Of a DNA stretch of 64,000 nucleotides, positions 26,006-35,770 are shown piece after piece (position 1 is the first letter of the stretch; every line of letters begins with the position of its first letter). This DNA comes from Roseivirga thermotolerans. Lineage in GTDB: Bacteria; Bacteroidota; Bacteroidia; Cytophagales; Cyclobacteriaceae. Location: contig NZ_BNAG01000002.1 of assembly GCF_014653175.1 (NCBI RefSeq), positions 434,001 to 498,000 of the forward strand, in the 5' to 3' direction. The translations under genes and the position numbers were made by a program. The notes beneath the pieces were generated by a model. That model searched no databases. It was not told the origin of the DNA and worked only from the letters and a program-made list of their open reading frames with translations.

Positions 26006-26905
26006 ATGGCCTGGGATATATACATTCAGGAATATGAAAACTACCTTAAGCTCGAACGTTCGTTGAGCCCCAACTCTGTGGAAGCTTATGTGCGCGATGT
26101 AACGAAGTTTAAGCAGTTTCTGGAGTTGAATAACTCTGAAAAAACGGCTCAACAGGTTACCATGGTTGAGCTACAGAACTTTGTAGAATTCATTAATGAG
26201 TTGGGAATGAGTGCCTATTCTCAGGCACGGATTATCTCTGGCCTAAAGTCGTTTTACAAGTTTTTGGTTTATGAAGGTGGTTTAGAAACAGACCCTACCG
26301 AACTTTTAGAGTCTCCTAAGCTGGGAAGAAAGCTACCCGATACGCTTTCCGTTGAAGAAATAGATCAGATACTCGCGGCAATCGATCACTCTACTCCCGA
26401 AGGAATGCGTAATAGAGCCATGCTGGAGACGCTTTATAGTTCAGGACTCAGGGTTTCGGAGCTTACAGGCCTTAGACTGTCTAATGTGCATTTCGATGTG
26501 GGCTTTTTACGCATTTTAGGTAAGGGTAGTAAGGAGCGACTTGTACCGGTAGGCCGCGAAGCCTTAAAGTATATTCGTCTGTACATGGAAGAAGTACGCG
26601 TACACCTGGATATTAAGCATGGGCACGAGACGTTTATGTTTCTCAATAGAAATGGTAAGCAGCTTAGCCGTCAAATGGTCTTTATTATGATTAAAAATCT
26701 GGTGCAAAAGGCCGGCATCAAAAAGGCTATTAGCCCACATACCTTCAGGCACTCTTTTGCTACCCACCTGATAGAAGGAGGAGCCGATCTTCGGGCCGTA
26801 CAGGAGATGCTTGGTCACGAGTCTATTACCACCACTGAAATTTATACCCACCTTGACAGGGACTACCTCAGGCAGGTGATTCAGGAATTTCATCCACGGA
26901 GTTAG
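26006..26905 (+). CDS. xerD: Tyrosine recombinase XerD
   Basis: About 299 residues, the usual XerC/XerD length when started at ATG 26006 (MAWDIYIQEYENYL); a TTG 19 codons upstream is possible but adds atypical sequence. N-terminal SAM-like DNA-binding domain (1-90), then the catalytic domain with Arg in SSGLRVSELTGL, Lys in GKGSKERLVP, HTFRHSFATHL (His-x-x-Arg), LGHESITTTEIYTH with the last His and the nucleophile Tyr. With its partner it resolves chromosome dimers at dif before division. No phage genes or attachment sites are nearby, so this is the housekeeping enzyme. Confidence 0.93.
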   Translation: MAWDIYIQEYENYLKLERSLSPNSVEAYVRDVTKFKQFLELNNSEKTAQQVTMVELQNFVEFINELGMSAYSQARIISGLKSFYKFLVYEGGLETDPTELLESPKLGRKLPDTLSVEEIDQILAAIDHSTPEGMRNRAMLETLYSSGLRVSELTGLRLSNVHFDVGFLRILGKGSKERLVPVGREALKYIRLYMEEVRVHLDIKHGHETFMFLNRNGKQLSRQMVFIMIKNLVQKAGIKKAISPHTFRHSFATHLIEGGADLRAVQEMLGHESITTTEIYTHLDRDYLRQVIQEFHPRS

Positions 26906-27101
26906 TTCAGGGTTCAAAGTGGGGTAAAATGAGCTTGGGCAAGTGATGAAGCCAAGGGCTCATTAGAAAAATTGGTTTATGGTTTATAATCCAAAGTGAT
27001 GGAAGGCATTATAAAGCCCACCTTTAAGCGAGAGTGGTAAGGAGGGGTAATTCCTCATTTAGTGGTCGACCCGGAATATTACGTTTGGAGCCTTGAACAG
27101 G

Positions 27102-27608
27102 TTATAATTTCTCTTCATAGGGATGTTTATCTTCTATAGTCACTCCCCGAACCCGGGCAATTGATCTGGCAGTTTGAATTATCTCGGAGTTGAAATTGGC
27201 ATCTGATCGATCTATTTGAACCTTCTCGCCATTAAACAATACCAGATGTAGCGTGCACTCATCGATAACGTACTTGTTAGGATAATCGACAAGTACTTTT
27301 TTTACGTCATCAAATTTGATCCGCTTTTTGCCGTAGATGTCCGCTGTTCGCGTGTTTTTGGAAAAGGTAATTTTGCTGGAAGAGAATCCAGAAGTTAAAT
27401 ATTTAAACGCTTGGGGTATAAGCAGAAGCGGGACGAGATAAAAAATAAACCCCCAACTATCTGTAGTGCTTTTGTGACCTCTAATTAGAGCAACATACCA
27501 TATGATGGTAAAAAGAAGAATAAGGTAGAAATTAACTTTAGCCCTTGCCGGATTCTTAATGATTATAAGTTCAGTGTCTGTATTTGAAATAAGATACCGT
27601 TTTAACAT
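27102..27608 (-). CDS. Membrane protein with a PH-like C-terminal region, unknown function
   Basis: A 168-residue protein I do not recognise by name. A basic N-terminal segment (1-25) is followed by two hydrophobic helices (about 27-45 and 52-70). The remaining about 95 residues alternate strands (KITFSKNTRTADIYG, KRIKFDDVKKVLVDYP, LHLVLFNGEKVQIDRSD) in a pattern like bacterial PH domains, ending with a helix. It stands alone between xerD and corA with its own 5' gap of about 100 bases on the upstream side. Confidence 0.65.
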   Translation of the reverse strand: MLKRYLISNTDTELIIIKNPARAKVNFYLILLFTIIWYVALIRGHKSTTDSWGFIFYLVPLLLIPQAFKYLTSGFSSSKITFSKNTRTADIYGKKRIKFDDVKKVLVDYPNKYVIDECTLHLVLFNGEKVQIDRSDANFNSEIIQTARSIARVRGVTIEDKHPYEEKL

Positions 27609-27706
27609 TCGAATAATTTAAAATCACCAAATCCGAGCATTAATAAAAAAATACAGACAGCCACTTTGTACCATAAACTAAAAACCATGAACCAACAAGC
27701 CCCAAA

Positions 27707-28822
27707 CTATAACCACCGTTTGCGCTTGAAGTAGTAGATCATGCCTGCCGCAACAATAACAATAGCTCCCCAGAAAATGGGGTAAGAGTATTTATAACTT
27801 AGTTCCGGCATGTGCTCGAAGTTCATTCCATATATACCCGCCATAAAGGTGAGTGGAATAAACACCACAGAAAAAATGGTGAGCACTTTAAGCACATCAT
27901 TTAATTTATTGGTCATGTGCGTGTGGTAGGTGTTGAGGTTGTCGTTTATGGTTTCCCTATATACCTCAATGGTTTCAGTAACATTGGTTATATGGTCGTG
28001 TAAGTCTTTTAAGAAAGGGCGTGTTTTTTTGTCAATGACCGGAAGATCCGATTTGTTGAAGCTAATCACCGTATCGCGCAGTGGCCGGGCAAAGCGCCTC
28101 AGATAGTTAACTTCTTTTTTACTCAGGTTCAGGTCGTTGAGAATGCCCTTATTGTAGTTGCCCAGTAGCCGGGCCTCTTGCTCATTAATTTCATCGCCAT
28201 ACTCTTCAATAATCGCCAGGTAGTGGTCCACAATTACATCGAGTAAGGCAAAGGCCAAATAGTCCGATCGTCTGGTTCGAATACGCCCTTTAGCATTACG
28301 AAGCCTGTTTCTTACACCATCGAAAATATCGCCCGACTTTTCCTGAAAGGTAATGATGTAGCCTTCACCCACAATCATACTCACTTGCTCAGAGATAATG
28401 GCTTCCTGAGCGGTTCGGAACATCTTAGTAGCAATAAAGAAATGGTCGTCATATTCATCGAAAGTAGGCCGCTGGTGTACATTCAGAATGTCTTCCATAG
28501 CCAGGTTATGAATATTAAAAGCTTCGCCAATGGTCTTAATATACTCCGTGTCGTGTAGGCCTACCACATTGAGCCAGGCTACATGCCCGTTGCCTTTCAC
28601 GGTAGATACTTCATTAAGATTAAGGCTACGCTCTTCCAGGTGGTCGGCATTAAACATTATTAGGTCCAGACTTACCTTGTCTACATGCTGCTCGCCCGTA
28701 TAAATTAGCGAGCCGGGCATTTGGTTGAGCTTTTTAGAAACTACACTGGTTTCAGCTTTCTTTTTTCTTCGCCTCCTTATAGACAATAGTTCGGTAGGGG
28801 AAAGGTATTTCAATTCCTTCAC
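27707..28822 (-). CDS. corA: CorA family magnesium/cobalt transporter
   Basis: Up to 371 residues. The cytoplasmic funnel domain (PGSLIYTGE, NVVGLHD, LAMEDILNVHQRPTFDEYDD) is followed by the long helix and two C-terminal membrane helices with the selectivity motif YGMNFEHMPEL and a basic KRKRWL end. CorA is a pentameric Mg2+ channel. The start is uncertain: GTG 28822 overlaps mscS by 71 bases, while ATG 28720 gives a shorter form without overlap beginning just before PGSLIY; TTG 28786 lies between. Third gene of the usp-mscS-corA operon. Confidence 0.9.
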   Translation of the reverse strand: MKELKYLSPTELLSIRRRRKKKAETSVVSKKLNQMPGSLIYTGEQHVDKVSLDLIMFNADHLEERSLNLNEVSTVKGNGHVAWLNVVGLHDTEYIKTIGEAFNIHNLAMEDILNVHQRPTFDEYDDHFFIATKMFRTAQEAIISEQVSMIVGEGYIITFQEKSGDIFDGVRNRLRNAKGRIRTRRSDYLAFALLDVIVDHYLAIIEEYGDEINEQEARLLGNYNKGILNDLNLSKKEVNYLRRFARPLRDTVISFNKSDLPVIDKKTRPFLKDLHDHITNVTETIEVYRETINDNLNTYHTHMTNKLNDVLKVLTIFSVVFIPLTFMAGIYGMNFEHMPELSYKYSYPIFWGAIVIVAAGMIYYFKRKRWL

Positions 28823-29633
28823 GATCGAATCTTTCTTTGATTGACTTATTAATATCGCACTTTAATTCAAAACCCTTCATAGGGTCTTCTGTCCATACAC
28901 TAGCCCTAAGGTTTATGCTCGACTCTCCAAAATCGATAAGGCGCACCACTACAGGCGGCACTTTACGGGCCTTGTCTTCATCGCTGCGCTGGTCAATAAA
29001 ATGGCGATGCTTCATGGCCTCTTGTTGAATGATCTTTATGGCCAGGTCTATGTCAGAGTCATAACTGATACCATAGAATATATGGTTGCAGACCTTTTCA
29101 TCTACAATATTAAAATTATGAATGGTTTCGGCACTTATTACAGAATTGGGAATAACCAGTCTTTTGTTTTCAAAATCGCGGATTACGGTGTGCCTTAGGG
29201 TAATATCTTCTACCACCCCGGAGTAGCTGGAGCTTATTTTAACGATATCGCCTACTCTGAAGGGTTGAAAAATAACAATGAAGATACCGCTCACTATATT
29301 GGAGAAGGCGGCCTGGGAGGCAAAACCAATAATGGCGGCTATAATACCCGCACCAGCAAAAAGAGTTACACCTAGTGTTTTGAGCTCATCGATGGTAAGA
29401 AAAATAACAATGAGGGCTATGGTGTAAATAATAAACCCCAGGGCATTGCTCAAAAATGTGTATTTGGTGGGGTCTACCCTCATTTCATCGCTCGACTTAT
29501 TGATGAATTTTTTGAGAATAGCCCTGAGCATTCGCAACAAAATGTAGGCAATAAAGAATATGCCTATGACGTAGCTGGCTAGGTTTACCCAACCGTATGA
29601 TGTATAGTTTAAAAATTCAAAAGGTAATTCCAT
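28752..29633 (-). CDS. MscS family mechanosensitive ion channel
   Basis: A 293-residue small-conductance channel. Three N-terminal helices (about 15-35, 60-80, 85-115) end in the pore-lining Gly/Ala-rich segment LFAGAGIIAAIIGFASQAAFSN (in one run), followed by the MscS beta domain (FRVGDIVKI, GVVEDITLRHTVIRDFENKRLVIPNS) and the C-terminal alpha/beta cage. It opens under membrane tension to release solutes. Its start shares bases with the usp stop and its end overlaps the longest corA frame. Confidence 0.93.
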   Translation of the reverse strand: MELPFEFLNYTSYGWVNLASYVIGIFFIAYILLRMLRAILKKFINKSSDEMRVDPTKYTFLSNALGFIIYTIALIVIFLTIDELKTLGVTLFAGAGIIAAIIGFASQAAFSNIVSGIFIVIFQPFRVGDIVKISSSYSGVVEDITLRHTVIRDFENKRLVIPNSVISAETIHNFNIVDEKVCNHIFYGISYDSDIDLAIKIIQQEAMKHRHFIDQRSDEDKARKVPPVVVRLIDFGESSINLRASVWTEDPMKGFELKCDINKSIKERFDREGIEIPFPYRTIVYKEAKKKES

Positions 29634-30487
29634 CAGGCTTGATTAAGGTTAAATGTCATTACCGGAATATCTGACCTGGTAATGAGGTACTCCGTAATGT
29701 TTCCCTTAATAAGATCGCGCAGCGACTCGGAGTGTTTCGAAAACAGAGCGATCATGTCCGATTCGTAGAAGTCTGCTGCGTTGAGCAATCCTTTCTGAAG
29801 CTGCTTGGTATTATATACATGCAGCTGATGTCCGCTGAGCCCGTGTTTTTCGAACCAGATTCGGCTGCGTTTTCTAATTTGTGGCGTGGTATGAAAATTG
29901 GCGGGAGTGTTTACAAATACAAACTGTAGTTCGCTCTCAAACTTTTGTGCAAAGGCCAGCAGGTCATTCATTTTTTGAGTGCAGTCATCCTCTAAATTCG
30001 TAGGCACCAATATTCGGTTAGGGCTAAAGGTCTCATCAGTGTGGTTTACCGTGATTACCGGGTTTTGAGCCAGTTTGGCGATACGCTCCGGGTGGGTTTT
30101 CTTAAGGAACTCATCGAACCTCTGGTGTTCGTAGTTGCCCACTATGGTCAGGTCATAGCCTTCCTCGGCCACCAGCTCGGCAATCTTATCGGGCGAACTG
30201 TCAATCTTTAATTTATATGAGATTTTCAACCCTTCTGATTCGAGCTTCTCCATGTACTTTTCCATCTTGCGCTCGTTCTGCTCTATAATCTCTTCCAGAA
30301 ACTTTTGCCCTGTTTTAGACTTACTCTTGTATATACCCAGTTCGTCCATATATACCGCCAGGGCAGCCTTTACTACATGAATAAGCGCAATTTCTGCATT
30401 GGTTTTTTTGGCAATGCACTTGGCTACATCCAGAGCTTTTATGGTTTTGTCCGTAAAATCTACCGGCACAAGTATCTTCTCGTACAT
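29633..30487 (-). CDS. Universal stress protein with two Usp domains
   Basis: A 284-residue cytoplasmic protein with two tandem Usp domains (about 1-145 and 155-284). The first begins KILVPVDFTDKTIKALDVA and ends with the nucleotide-loop region TIVGNYEHQRF; the second begins RILVPTNLEDD but lacks a clear GxxG-S loop, so only the first may bind nucleotide. First gene of an operon with mscS and corA, which hints at a link between stress signalling and ion or turgor control. Confidence 0.88.
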   Translation of the reverse strand: MYEKILVPVDFTDKTIKALDVAKCIAKKTNAEIALIHVVKAALAVYMDELGIYKSKSKTGQKFLEEIIEQNERKMEKYMEKLESEGLKISYKLKIDSSPDKIAELVAEEGYDLTIVGNYEHQRFDEFLKKTHPERIAKLAQNPVITVNHTDETFSPNRILVPTNLEDDCTQKMNDLLAFAQKFESELQFVFVNTPANFHTTPQIRKRSRIWFEKHGLSGHQLHVYNTKQLQKGLLNAADFYESDMIALFSKHSESLRDLIKGNITEYLITRSDIPVMTFNLNQA

Positions 30488-30595
30488 CTATCTTAAGATT
30501 TTTATCAAATTCAGACATATTCGAGTAATCGCCAAAACAATTTTTGGAAATAGTTGAAAGGGTAGCTTAAAATTTCAATTCTGCTTCAACTCACT

Positions 30596-30603
30596 TATTT
30601 TTG
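30596..30603 (+). promoter_or_regulatory. Putative -7 promoter box for pyrD
   Basis: TATTTTTG matches TAnnTTTG. Predicted transcription start near 30610 leaves only about 10 bases before the TTG start codon of pyrD at 30620, which supports that start. The -33 position reads TTTC, only a partial match. Confidence 0.5.
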
Positions 30604-30619
30604 CCCGAAATCTTCAGCC

Positions 30620-31672
30620 TTGTATAAGTTTCTCATTCGTCCGTTTTTATTTCTCAAGAATCCAGAGCCGGCTCACTATTCTACATTCAACCTGATAAAG
30701 AAAACATTTAGCTGGCCGGGTGTTCAGGCTATGTGTCGTGCTTTATTTCGATACGAGCATCCTGACCTACAGGTAGAGTGCATGGGGCTCAAGTTTCCAA
30801 ACCCTGTGGGGTTGGCAGCCGGTTTCGATAAAGATGCGCGCCTTTTCAACGAGTTAGAGGCATTTGGATTTGGGTTTATTGAAATAGGAACTCTTACCCC
30901 CAGACCTCAGGAAGGTAACCCCAAACCCAGGTTGTTTAGGCTGCCCGATGATAAAAGCCTTATCAATCGTATGGGATTTAATAATGAAGGGGTGGAGGCT
31001 GCTATCGAACGACTCAGAAAGAAGAAAACCCGCGTTCTAATTGGAGGAAACATTGGCAAAAACAAAGTAACCCCCAACCACGAGGCGGTAGAAGATTACG
31101 TGTATTGCTACAACGCCCTACTGCCTTATGTAGATTACTTTGTGGTAAATGTGAGTTCGCCCAATACTCCCAACCTGAGAGAACTACAAGATAAGGAGCC
31201 TCTTACTGCGCTGCTCAATACCTTGCAAGATCGCAAGCGGCAAGCCGGGGCCAGTCAACCTATTTTGCTTAAGATTGCTCCCGATTTAACTACCTCACAA
31301 TTAGACGATATTATTGATATTGTAAAGGAAACGGGCATTGATGGTGTTATAGCCACAAACACTACTATAGACCGCGCGGGGCTAAGCACTCCGGCAGAAA
31401 CGGTTGAGCAAATAGGAGCCGGAGGTTTAAGTGGTGCTTCCGTAAGGTCAAAGTCTACCGAAGTTATTCGTTACTTGCACACCAAATCGGCCGGAGCTTT
31501 TCCAATCATCGGGGTAGGGGGTATATCTACTGCCCGCGATGCCATTGAGAAGTTGGAGGCAGGCGCAACGCTCGTTCAGGTATACACAGGGTTTATTTAC
31601 GAAGGCCCGGCAATGGTGAAGAAAATTAACAAAGGAATTCTTCGTTGGAAAAAAGCGCACGATAGAGGCTAG
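30620..31672 (+). CDS. pyrD: Dihydroorotate dehydrogenase (quinone), class 2
   Basis: A 350-residue enzyme that oxidises dihydroorotate to orotate with FMN and passes electrons to the quinone pool. The N-terminal amphipathic segment ([16 protein letters not shown]) that anchors class 2 enzymes to the membrane is present. FMN and catalytic motifs: [36 protein letters not shown] with the class 2 catalytic Ser, and GVGGI near the C-terminus. The start is TTG 30620: no in-frame ATG exists upstream and the alignment to family members begins exactly here. Pyrimidine gene pyrF lies 3.3 kb downstream. Confidence 0.95.
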   Translation: MYKFLIRPFLFLKNPEPAHYSTFNLIKKTFSWPGVQAMCRALFRYEHPDLQVECMGLKFPNPVGLAAGFDKDARLFNELEAFGFGFIEIGTLTPRPQEGNPKPRLFRLPDDKSLINRMGFNNEGVEAAIERLRKKKTRVLIGGNIGKNKVTPNHEAVEDYVYCYNALLPYVDYFVVNVSSPNTPNLRELQDKEPLTALLNTLQDRKRQAGASQPILLKIAPDLTTSQLDDIIDIVKETGIDGVIATNTTIDRAGLSTPAETVEQIGAGGLSGASVRSKSTEVIRYLHTKSAGAFPIIGVGGISTARDAIEKLEAGATLVQVYTGFIYEGPAMVKKINKGILRWKKAHDRG

Positions 31673-31733
31673 TGCCAATGTGCGGTTTCCAAAATTCATT
31701 TTAACTTCGTACAAACTGGTTTAAAATTTTTCA

Positions 31734-34268
31734 ATGGCCCAAAATACCTACAAGTCCAATACATTTAAGAGTAACCAGGGAAAACAGGCTAAGGCTAAAA
31801 AGAAGCTATCGCTAAATCTTAAAATCCCCTTTTTAAAGGATAGAAGGTTTCAGCTCTCTCTCGGATTCTTTCTGTTGTTGGCTTCGGTATTCATTTTCCT
31901 CTCTTGTTTCAGCTATTTGTTTACGGGTAAGGCCGATCAGAGTGTTGTAGAAGCCTTTTTCGATAAAGGAGAATCTGTAAAATCTTTGGGGCAAGAGGTA
32001 GCCAACTGGATGAAGCTTCTGGGGGCACTCACAGCCCATAAACTCATCTTCTCGTGGTTCGGAATTGGGGCGTTCCTTATTCCTCCCTTCCTGTTCATTC
32101 TGGGGTATAAGATTGTATGGGGCAAAGAACTCATGAAAATTTCACGGGCTTTGGTTACAACCCTGTTCTTCTTAGTATGGATAAGCCTGCTTATGGGGTC
32201 AATGATCCGGTCAGACGATTCTGTTTCGGAGTGGAGTTTCTACTCCGGGGGTATGGGATACGAGCTTTCGTTATTCTTCGATGGTCTTTTAGGCTATGGT
32301 ACCATTCTCTTTCTTGCCTTTACTCTATTGGTGTATGTTATCTTCTTCTTTAACATTACCGAGGTGTTGAGCCTGAAAAAAGCTGCAGTAGGGCCTGTTG
32401 AGAAAGATAACTCAATGCCAGAAACCAAGAGCACAGCAACAGAACCGGAAAGTGAGGAAGAAGCCGAAGAAGATATGGAAGAAGAGTCTGAAGAGGCACT
32501 CGAAAACTGGGTGGTAACTGTAAAAGACGAAGAAGAAGCAGACTCGGAACCGGAAAAGGAAGAATCGGCTCCAACCATAAACCTTTCTACTACTCCGGCC
32601 CAAAATACACCAAAGCCTCAAGTGGAAGAGAAGACCGATGAGCTAGAATTGGAAATTGCTCCGGTAAACACCCCACAGCCCAAGAGTCAGGACAAAGAGC
32701 CCGCTTTTGAGGTAGAAATAAAAGAAGCCTCAGAAAAGTTGGTGGAAAAGGCAGGACACTACGACCCAACACTGGACTTACCTAAATTCCAGTTTCCGAA
32801 TGTAGACCTACTAAATGAATATTCAACGGGTAAAATACAGGTAACCAAAGACGAGCTTCAACAGAATAAAGACAAAATTGTAGAAACGCTTACCAACTTT
32901 AAAATTGGCATAGCCAGTATTAAAGCAACCATTGGCCCCACCGTGACCCTCTATGAAATAGTGCCGGAAGCAGGGGTTAAAATTTCGAAGATCAAAAACC
33001 TGGAAGACGATATTGCCTTGAGCCTAAGCGCATTGGGTATTCGTATTATTGCCCCAATTCCGGGAAAAGGCACCATTGGTATAGAAGTGCCCAATAAAAA
33101 CAAAGAAATGGTCTCCATGCGCTCGGTTATTTCAACCGATAAATTCATGAATTCCGATATGGCGTTGCCTATTGCGCTGGGCAAAACCATTACCAACGAA
33201 ATATTTGTAACCGACTTGGCCAAAATGCCCCACCTGCTAATGGCCGGAGCTACAGGTCAGGGAAAGTCCGTGGGGCTAAACGTTATACTTACTTCCCTGC
33301 TGTACAAAAAGCATCCGTCTCAGCTCAAATTTGTGTTGGTAGACCCCAAAAAGGTGGAACTTACCCTCTTCAATAAGATTGAGCGGCACTATCTGGCCAA
33401 GTTGCCCGACAATGAAGAACCCATTATTACCGACACCAAAAAAGTAATCTACACACTAAACTCCCTGTGTATAGAGATGGATCAGCGCTATGATCTGCTA
33501 AAAGATGCGGCTTGCCGAAACATTAAGGAGTACAACAAGAAGTTTGTAGACCGAAAGCTCAACCCCGAAAAAGGACATCGCTTCCTGCCTTATATTGTGT
33601 TGGTTATCGATGAGTTGGCCGACTTGATGATGACAGCCGGTAAAGAGGTGGAAACCCCCATAGCTAGGCTGGCACAGTTGGCAAGAGCCATTGGTATACA
33701 CCTGGTAGTGGCCACACAGCGACCGTCTGTCAATGTAATTACCGGTATTATCAAGGCCAACTTCCCCGCACGCCTCTCGTTCAGAGTAACCTCTAAAGTG
33801 GATTCACGAACTATTTTGGACGCTGGAGGGGCCGATCAGCTCATTGGGCAGGGAGATATGCTACTGTCTATGGGTTCCGATATTATAAGATTGCAGTGTG
33901 CATTTGTAGATACGCCCGAAGTAGACGAAATTTGTGAATTCATTGGTTCTCAAAGAGGTTATGACTCAGCCTATCTGCTGCCCGAGTTTGTGGGCGAAGA
34001 TGAAGGTGGAGGAAGAGCCGATGTAGACCTGTCGGAAAGAGATGCTCTGTTCGATGAAGCTGCCCGCCTTATTGTCGCACACCAGCAAGGAAGTACCAGC
34101 TTGATACAGCGTAAGCTCAAATTGGGATACAACAGGGCTGGCCGACTGATTGATCAGTTGGAGGCAGCCGGAATTGTTGGCCCGTTTGAAGGAAGTAAAG
34201 CCAGAGAGGTTTTAATTCCCGATGAATACAGTTTGGAACAGTTATTGAACAACCTGGGCAATAACTGA
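31734..34268 (+). CDS. ftsK: DNA translocase FtsK
   Basis: An 844-residue divisome protein that pumps chromosome ends across the septum. The N-terminal domain has four membrane helices (about 38-60, 95-118, 127-150, 180-205). A linker of about 150 residues rich in Glu, Ser and Pro follows (220-370). The motor has Walker A GATGQGKSVGLN, Walker B IVLVIDELADLMM and the ATQRPS motif; the C-terminal about 65 residues form the gamma winged helix that reads KOPS-like sites (QRKLKLGYNRAGRLID). LolA-like and pyrF genes follow on the same strand. Confidence 0.97.
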   Translation: MAQNTYKSNTFKSNQGKQAKAKKKLSLNLKIPFLKDRRFQLSLGFFLLLASVFIFLSCFSYLFTGKADQSVVEAFFDKGESVKSLGQEVANWMKLLGALTAHKLIFSWFGIGAFLIPPFLFILGYKIVWGKELMKISRALVTTLFFLVWISLLMGSMIRSDDSVSEWSFYSGGMGYELSLFFDGLLGYGTILFLAFTLLVYVIFFFNITEVLSLKKAAVGPVEKDNSMPETKSTATEPESEEEAEEDMEEESEEALENWVVTVKDEEEADSEPEKEESAPTINLSTTPAQNTPKPQVEEKTDELELEIAPVNTPQPKSQDKEPAFEVEIKEASEKLVEKAGHYDPTLDLPKFQFPNVDLLNEYSTGKIQVTKDELQQNKDKIVETLTNFKIGIASIKATIGPTVTLYEIVPEAGVKISKIKNLEDDIALSLSALGIRIIAPIPGKGTIGIEVPNKNKEMVSMRSVISTDKFMNSDMALPIALGKTITNEIFVTDLAKMPHLLMAGATGQGKSVGLNVILTSLLYKKHPSQLKFVLVDPKKVELTLFNKIERHYLAKLPDNEEPIITDTKKVIYTLNSLCIEMDQRYDLLKDAACRNIKEYNKKFVDRKLNPEKGHRFLPYIVLVIDELADLMMTAGKEVETPIARLAQLARAIGIHLVVATQRPSVNVITGIIKANFPARLSFRVTSKVDSRTILDAGGADQLIGQGDMLLSMGSDIIRLQCAFVDTPEVDEICEFIGSQRGYDSAYLLPEFVGEDEGGGRADVDLSERDALFDEAARLIVAHQQGSTSLIQRKLKLGYNRAGRLIDQLEAAGIVGPFEGSKAREVLIPDEYSLEQLLNNLGNN

Positions 34269-34289
34269 TTTCGAGAAATTGATAAAAGA

Positions 34290-34928
34290 ATGAAAAGAGT
34301 ATTAATTGTGATGATTTGGATGGTTGCCTCCTTGGCAGCTGTGGGGCAAAATCAGGATCCGAAAGCCATTTTAGACAAAATGAGTTCGGTCTATAAAGCC
34401 ATGCCAGGCTTTGAAATAGGGTTCGTGCAAAAAATTCTTAACGAATCGGAAGTTGTGGCCCGGTTAACCGGTGAGGCTTCGGTATCGAAAGAGAAGTTTC
34501 GTATAAAGTTTCAAGATCAGCATATCTATTGCAATGGCACTGTGCTATGGACCTATCTTGTAGAGTCTCAGGAATTGACCATTAGTAATTTTGAGCCGGA
34601 GGAAGCCGTCATTAACCCCTCCAATGTGTACGACATTTATAAGCAGGGCTTTAGCTTCAAATATAAAAGGCAAGACTCTATAAATGGTGAGCTTGTTCAT
34701 GTTATAGAGCTAATTTCTACCGATAAGGAATCTGACTTTACCAATGTGATCATGTATATCGGTCAGAAAGACTCTTACCTAAAGGCGTGGGATCTCATTG
34801 ATTATGACGGAGCCAAGACTGCTTTTGAAGTCTCAAAGTTTACGCCCAACAAAACCTTTCCACAGGGATTTTTCGAGTTTGACGAAGAAAAGAACCCGGT
34901 TCAATACAAAGAAGACCTTCGTAATTAA
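34290..34928 (+). CDS. lolA: LolA-like outer membrane lipoprotein carrier protein
   Basis: A 212-residue periplasmic protein with a signal peptide ([17 protein letters not shown]). The pattern of the LolA half-barrel is visible: [15 protein letters not shown], the [14 protein letters not shown] strands, the [15 protein letters not shown] hairpin and the C-terminal INYx-like helix region. LolA shuttles lipoproteins from LolCDE to the outer membrane. It lies between ftsK (21-base gap) and pyrF (1-base overlap), an arrangement with ftsK seen in other Bacteroidota. Confidence 0.88.
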   Translation: MKRVLIVMIWMVASLAAVGQNQDPKAILDKMSSVYKAMPGFEIGFVQKILNESEVVARLTGEASVSKEKFRIKFQDQHIYCNGTVLWTYLVESQELTISNFEPEEAVINPSNVYDIYKQGFSFKYKRQDSINGELVHVIELISTDKESDFTNVIMYIGQKDSYLKAWDLIDYDGAKTAFEVSKFTPNKTFPQGFFEFDEEKNPVQYKEDLRN

Positions 34929-35743
34929 TGAACAAAAAACAACTGTTTGATCAAATCAGAGCCAAGGCATCTTATTTGTGCGTGGGTCTTGATAGCGACA
35001 TTCATAAAATTCCGGAACACCTACGAAAAGCGGACGATCCGCTTTTTGAGTTTAATAAGCAGATTATAGATGCAACTATAGACTATGCTGTGGCATATAA
35101 GCCCAATATAGCCTTTTATGAAGCACATGGACTAAAAGGTTGGGAAAGCCTTATGAAAACCATAGCCTATTTGCCCGATGATGTGTTTATAATTGCCGAT
35201 GCCAAGCGTGGAGATATTGGTAACACTTCCAAAATGTATGCCCGTGCATTTTTTGAGCAAATGAATTGTGACGCCATTACTGTTGCTCCATACATGGGAG
35301 AAGACTCAGTAAAACCTTTTCTGGACTTTCCTGAAAAATGGGTCATTCTATTGGCTCTCACTTCTAATGCAGGGGGTAAAGACTTCCAAAATCTTGCCCT
35401 TACAGAAGGTGATCAACTCTATGAGCGAGTGTTAAAGAAAAGCCAGGATTGGGGCTCAGACGAAGAACTCATGTATGTAGTTGGGGCTACCAAAGCGGAA
35501 GCCCTTACCAATATTCGCCAGATTGTTCCTAATCATTTTTTGCTCGTGCCCGGGGTAGGAGAGCAGGGGGGGAGCTTGTCTGAGGTTTCAAGGCACGGGC
35601 TCAATAGTGAGTGTGGGCTTCTTGTCAACTCTTCTCGGGGCATTATTTATGCCGATGGGAGCAAGTCGTTTGCATCTGTAGCAGGTAGCAAAGCCCGTGA
35701 GCTTCAGCAAGAAATGGCTAACTATTTGGAAAAATATTGCTAG
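34928..35743 (+). CDS. pyrF: Orotidine 5'-phosphate decarboxylase (type 2)
   Basis: A 271-residue enzyme of the longer PyrF2 type. The catalytic [15 protein letters not shown] tetrad region (Asp-x-Lys-x-x-Asp) and the phosphate-gripper loop [11 protein letters not shown] are present; LCVGLDSD starts the barrel. It converts OMP to UMP, the last step of de novo UMP synthesis; pyrD is encoded upstream in the same window. The start overlaps the lolA stop by one base. Confidence 0.95.
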   Translation: MNKKQLFDQIRAKASYLCVGLDSDIHKIPEHLRKADDPLFEFNKQIIDATIDYAVAYKPNIAFYEAHGLKGWESLMKTIAYLPDDVFIIADAKRGDIGNTSKMYARAFFEQMNCDAITVAPYMGEDSVKPFLDFPEKWVILLALTSNAGGKDFQNLALTEGDQLYERVLKKSQDWGSDEELMYVVGATKAEALTNIRQIVPNHFLLVPGVGEQGGSLSEVSRHGLNSECGLLVNSSRGIIYADGSKSFASVAGSKARELQQEMANYLEKYC

Positions 35744-35746
35744 ATT

Positions 35747-35770
35747 CATCGGTGTAAGCACACACCGATG
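35747..35770 (+). promoter_or_regulatory. Perfect hairpin that contains the DUF2851 start codon
   Basis: CATCGGTGT (35747-35755) pairs perfectly with ACACCGATG (35762-35770), leaving a six-base loop. The last three bases of the 3' arm are the ATG start codon of the next gene. In the pyrF read-through mRNA this would bury the start codon. No T-run follows, so it is not a rho-independent terminator. Confidence 0.6.

Noticed and set aside
25949-26905. XerD-like recombinase as the integrase of a mobile element
   Set aside because: Length and all motifs match the housekeeping XerD; no phage, conjugation or attachment-site features are nearby.
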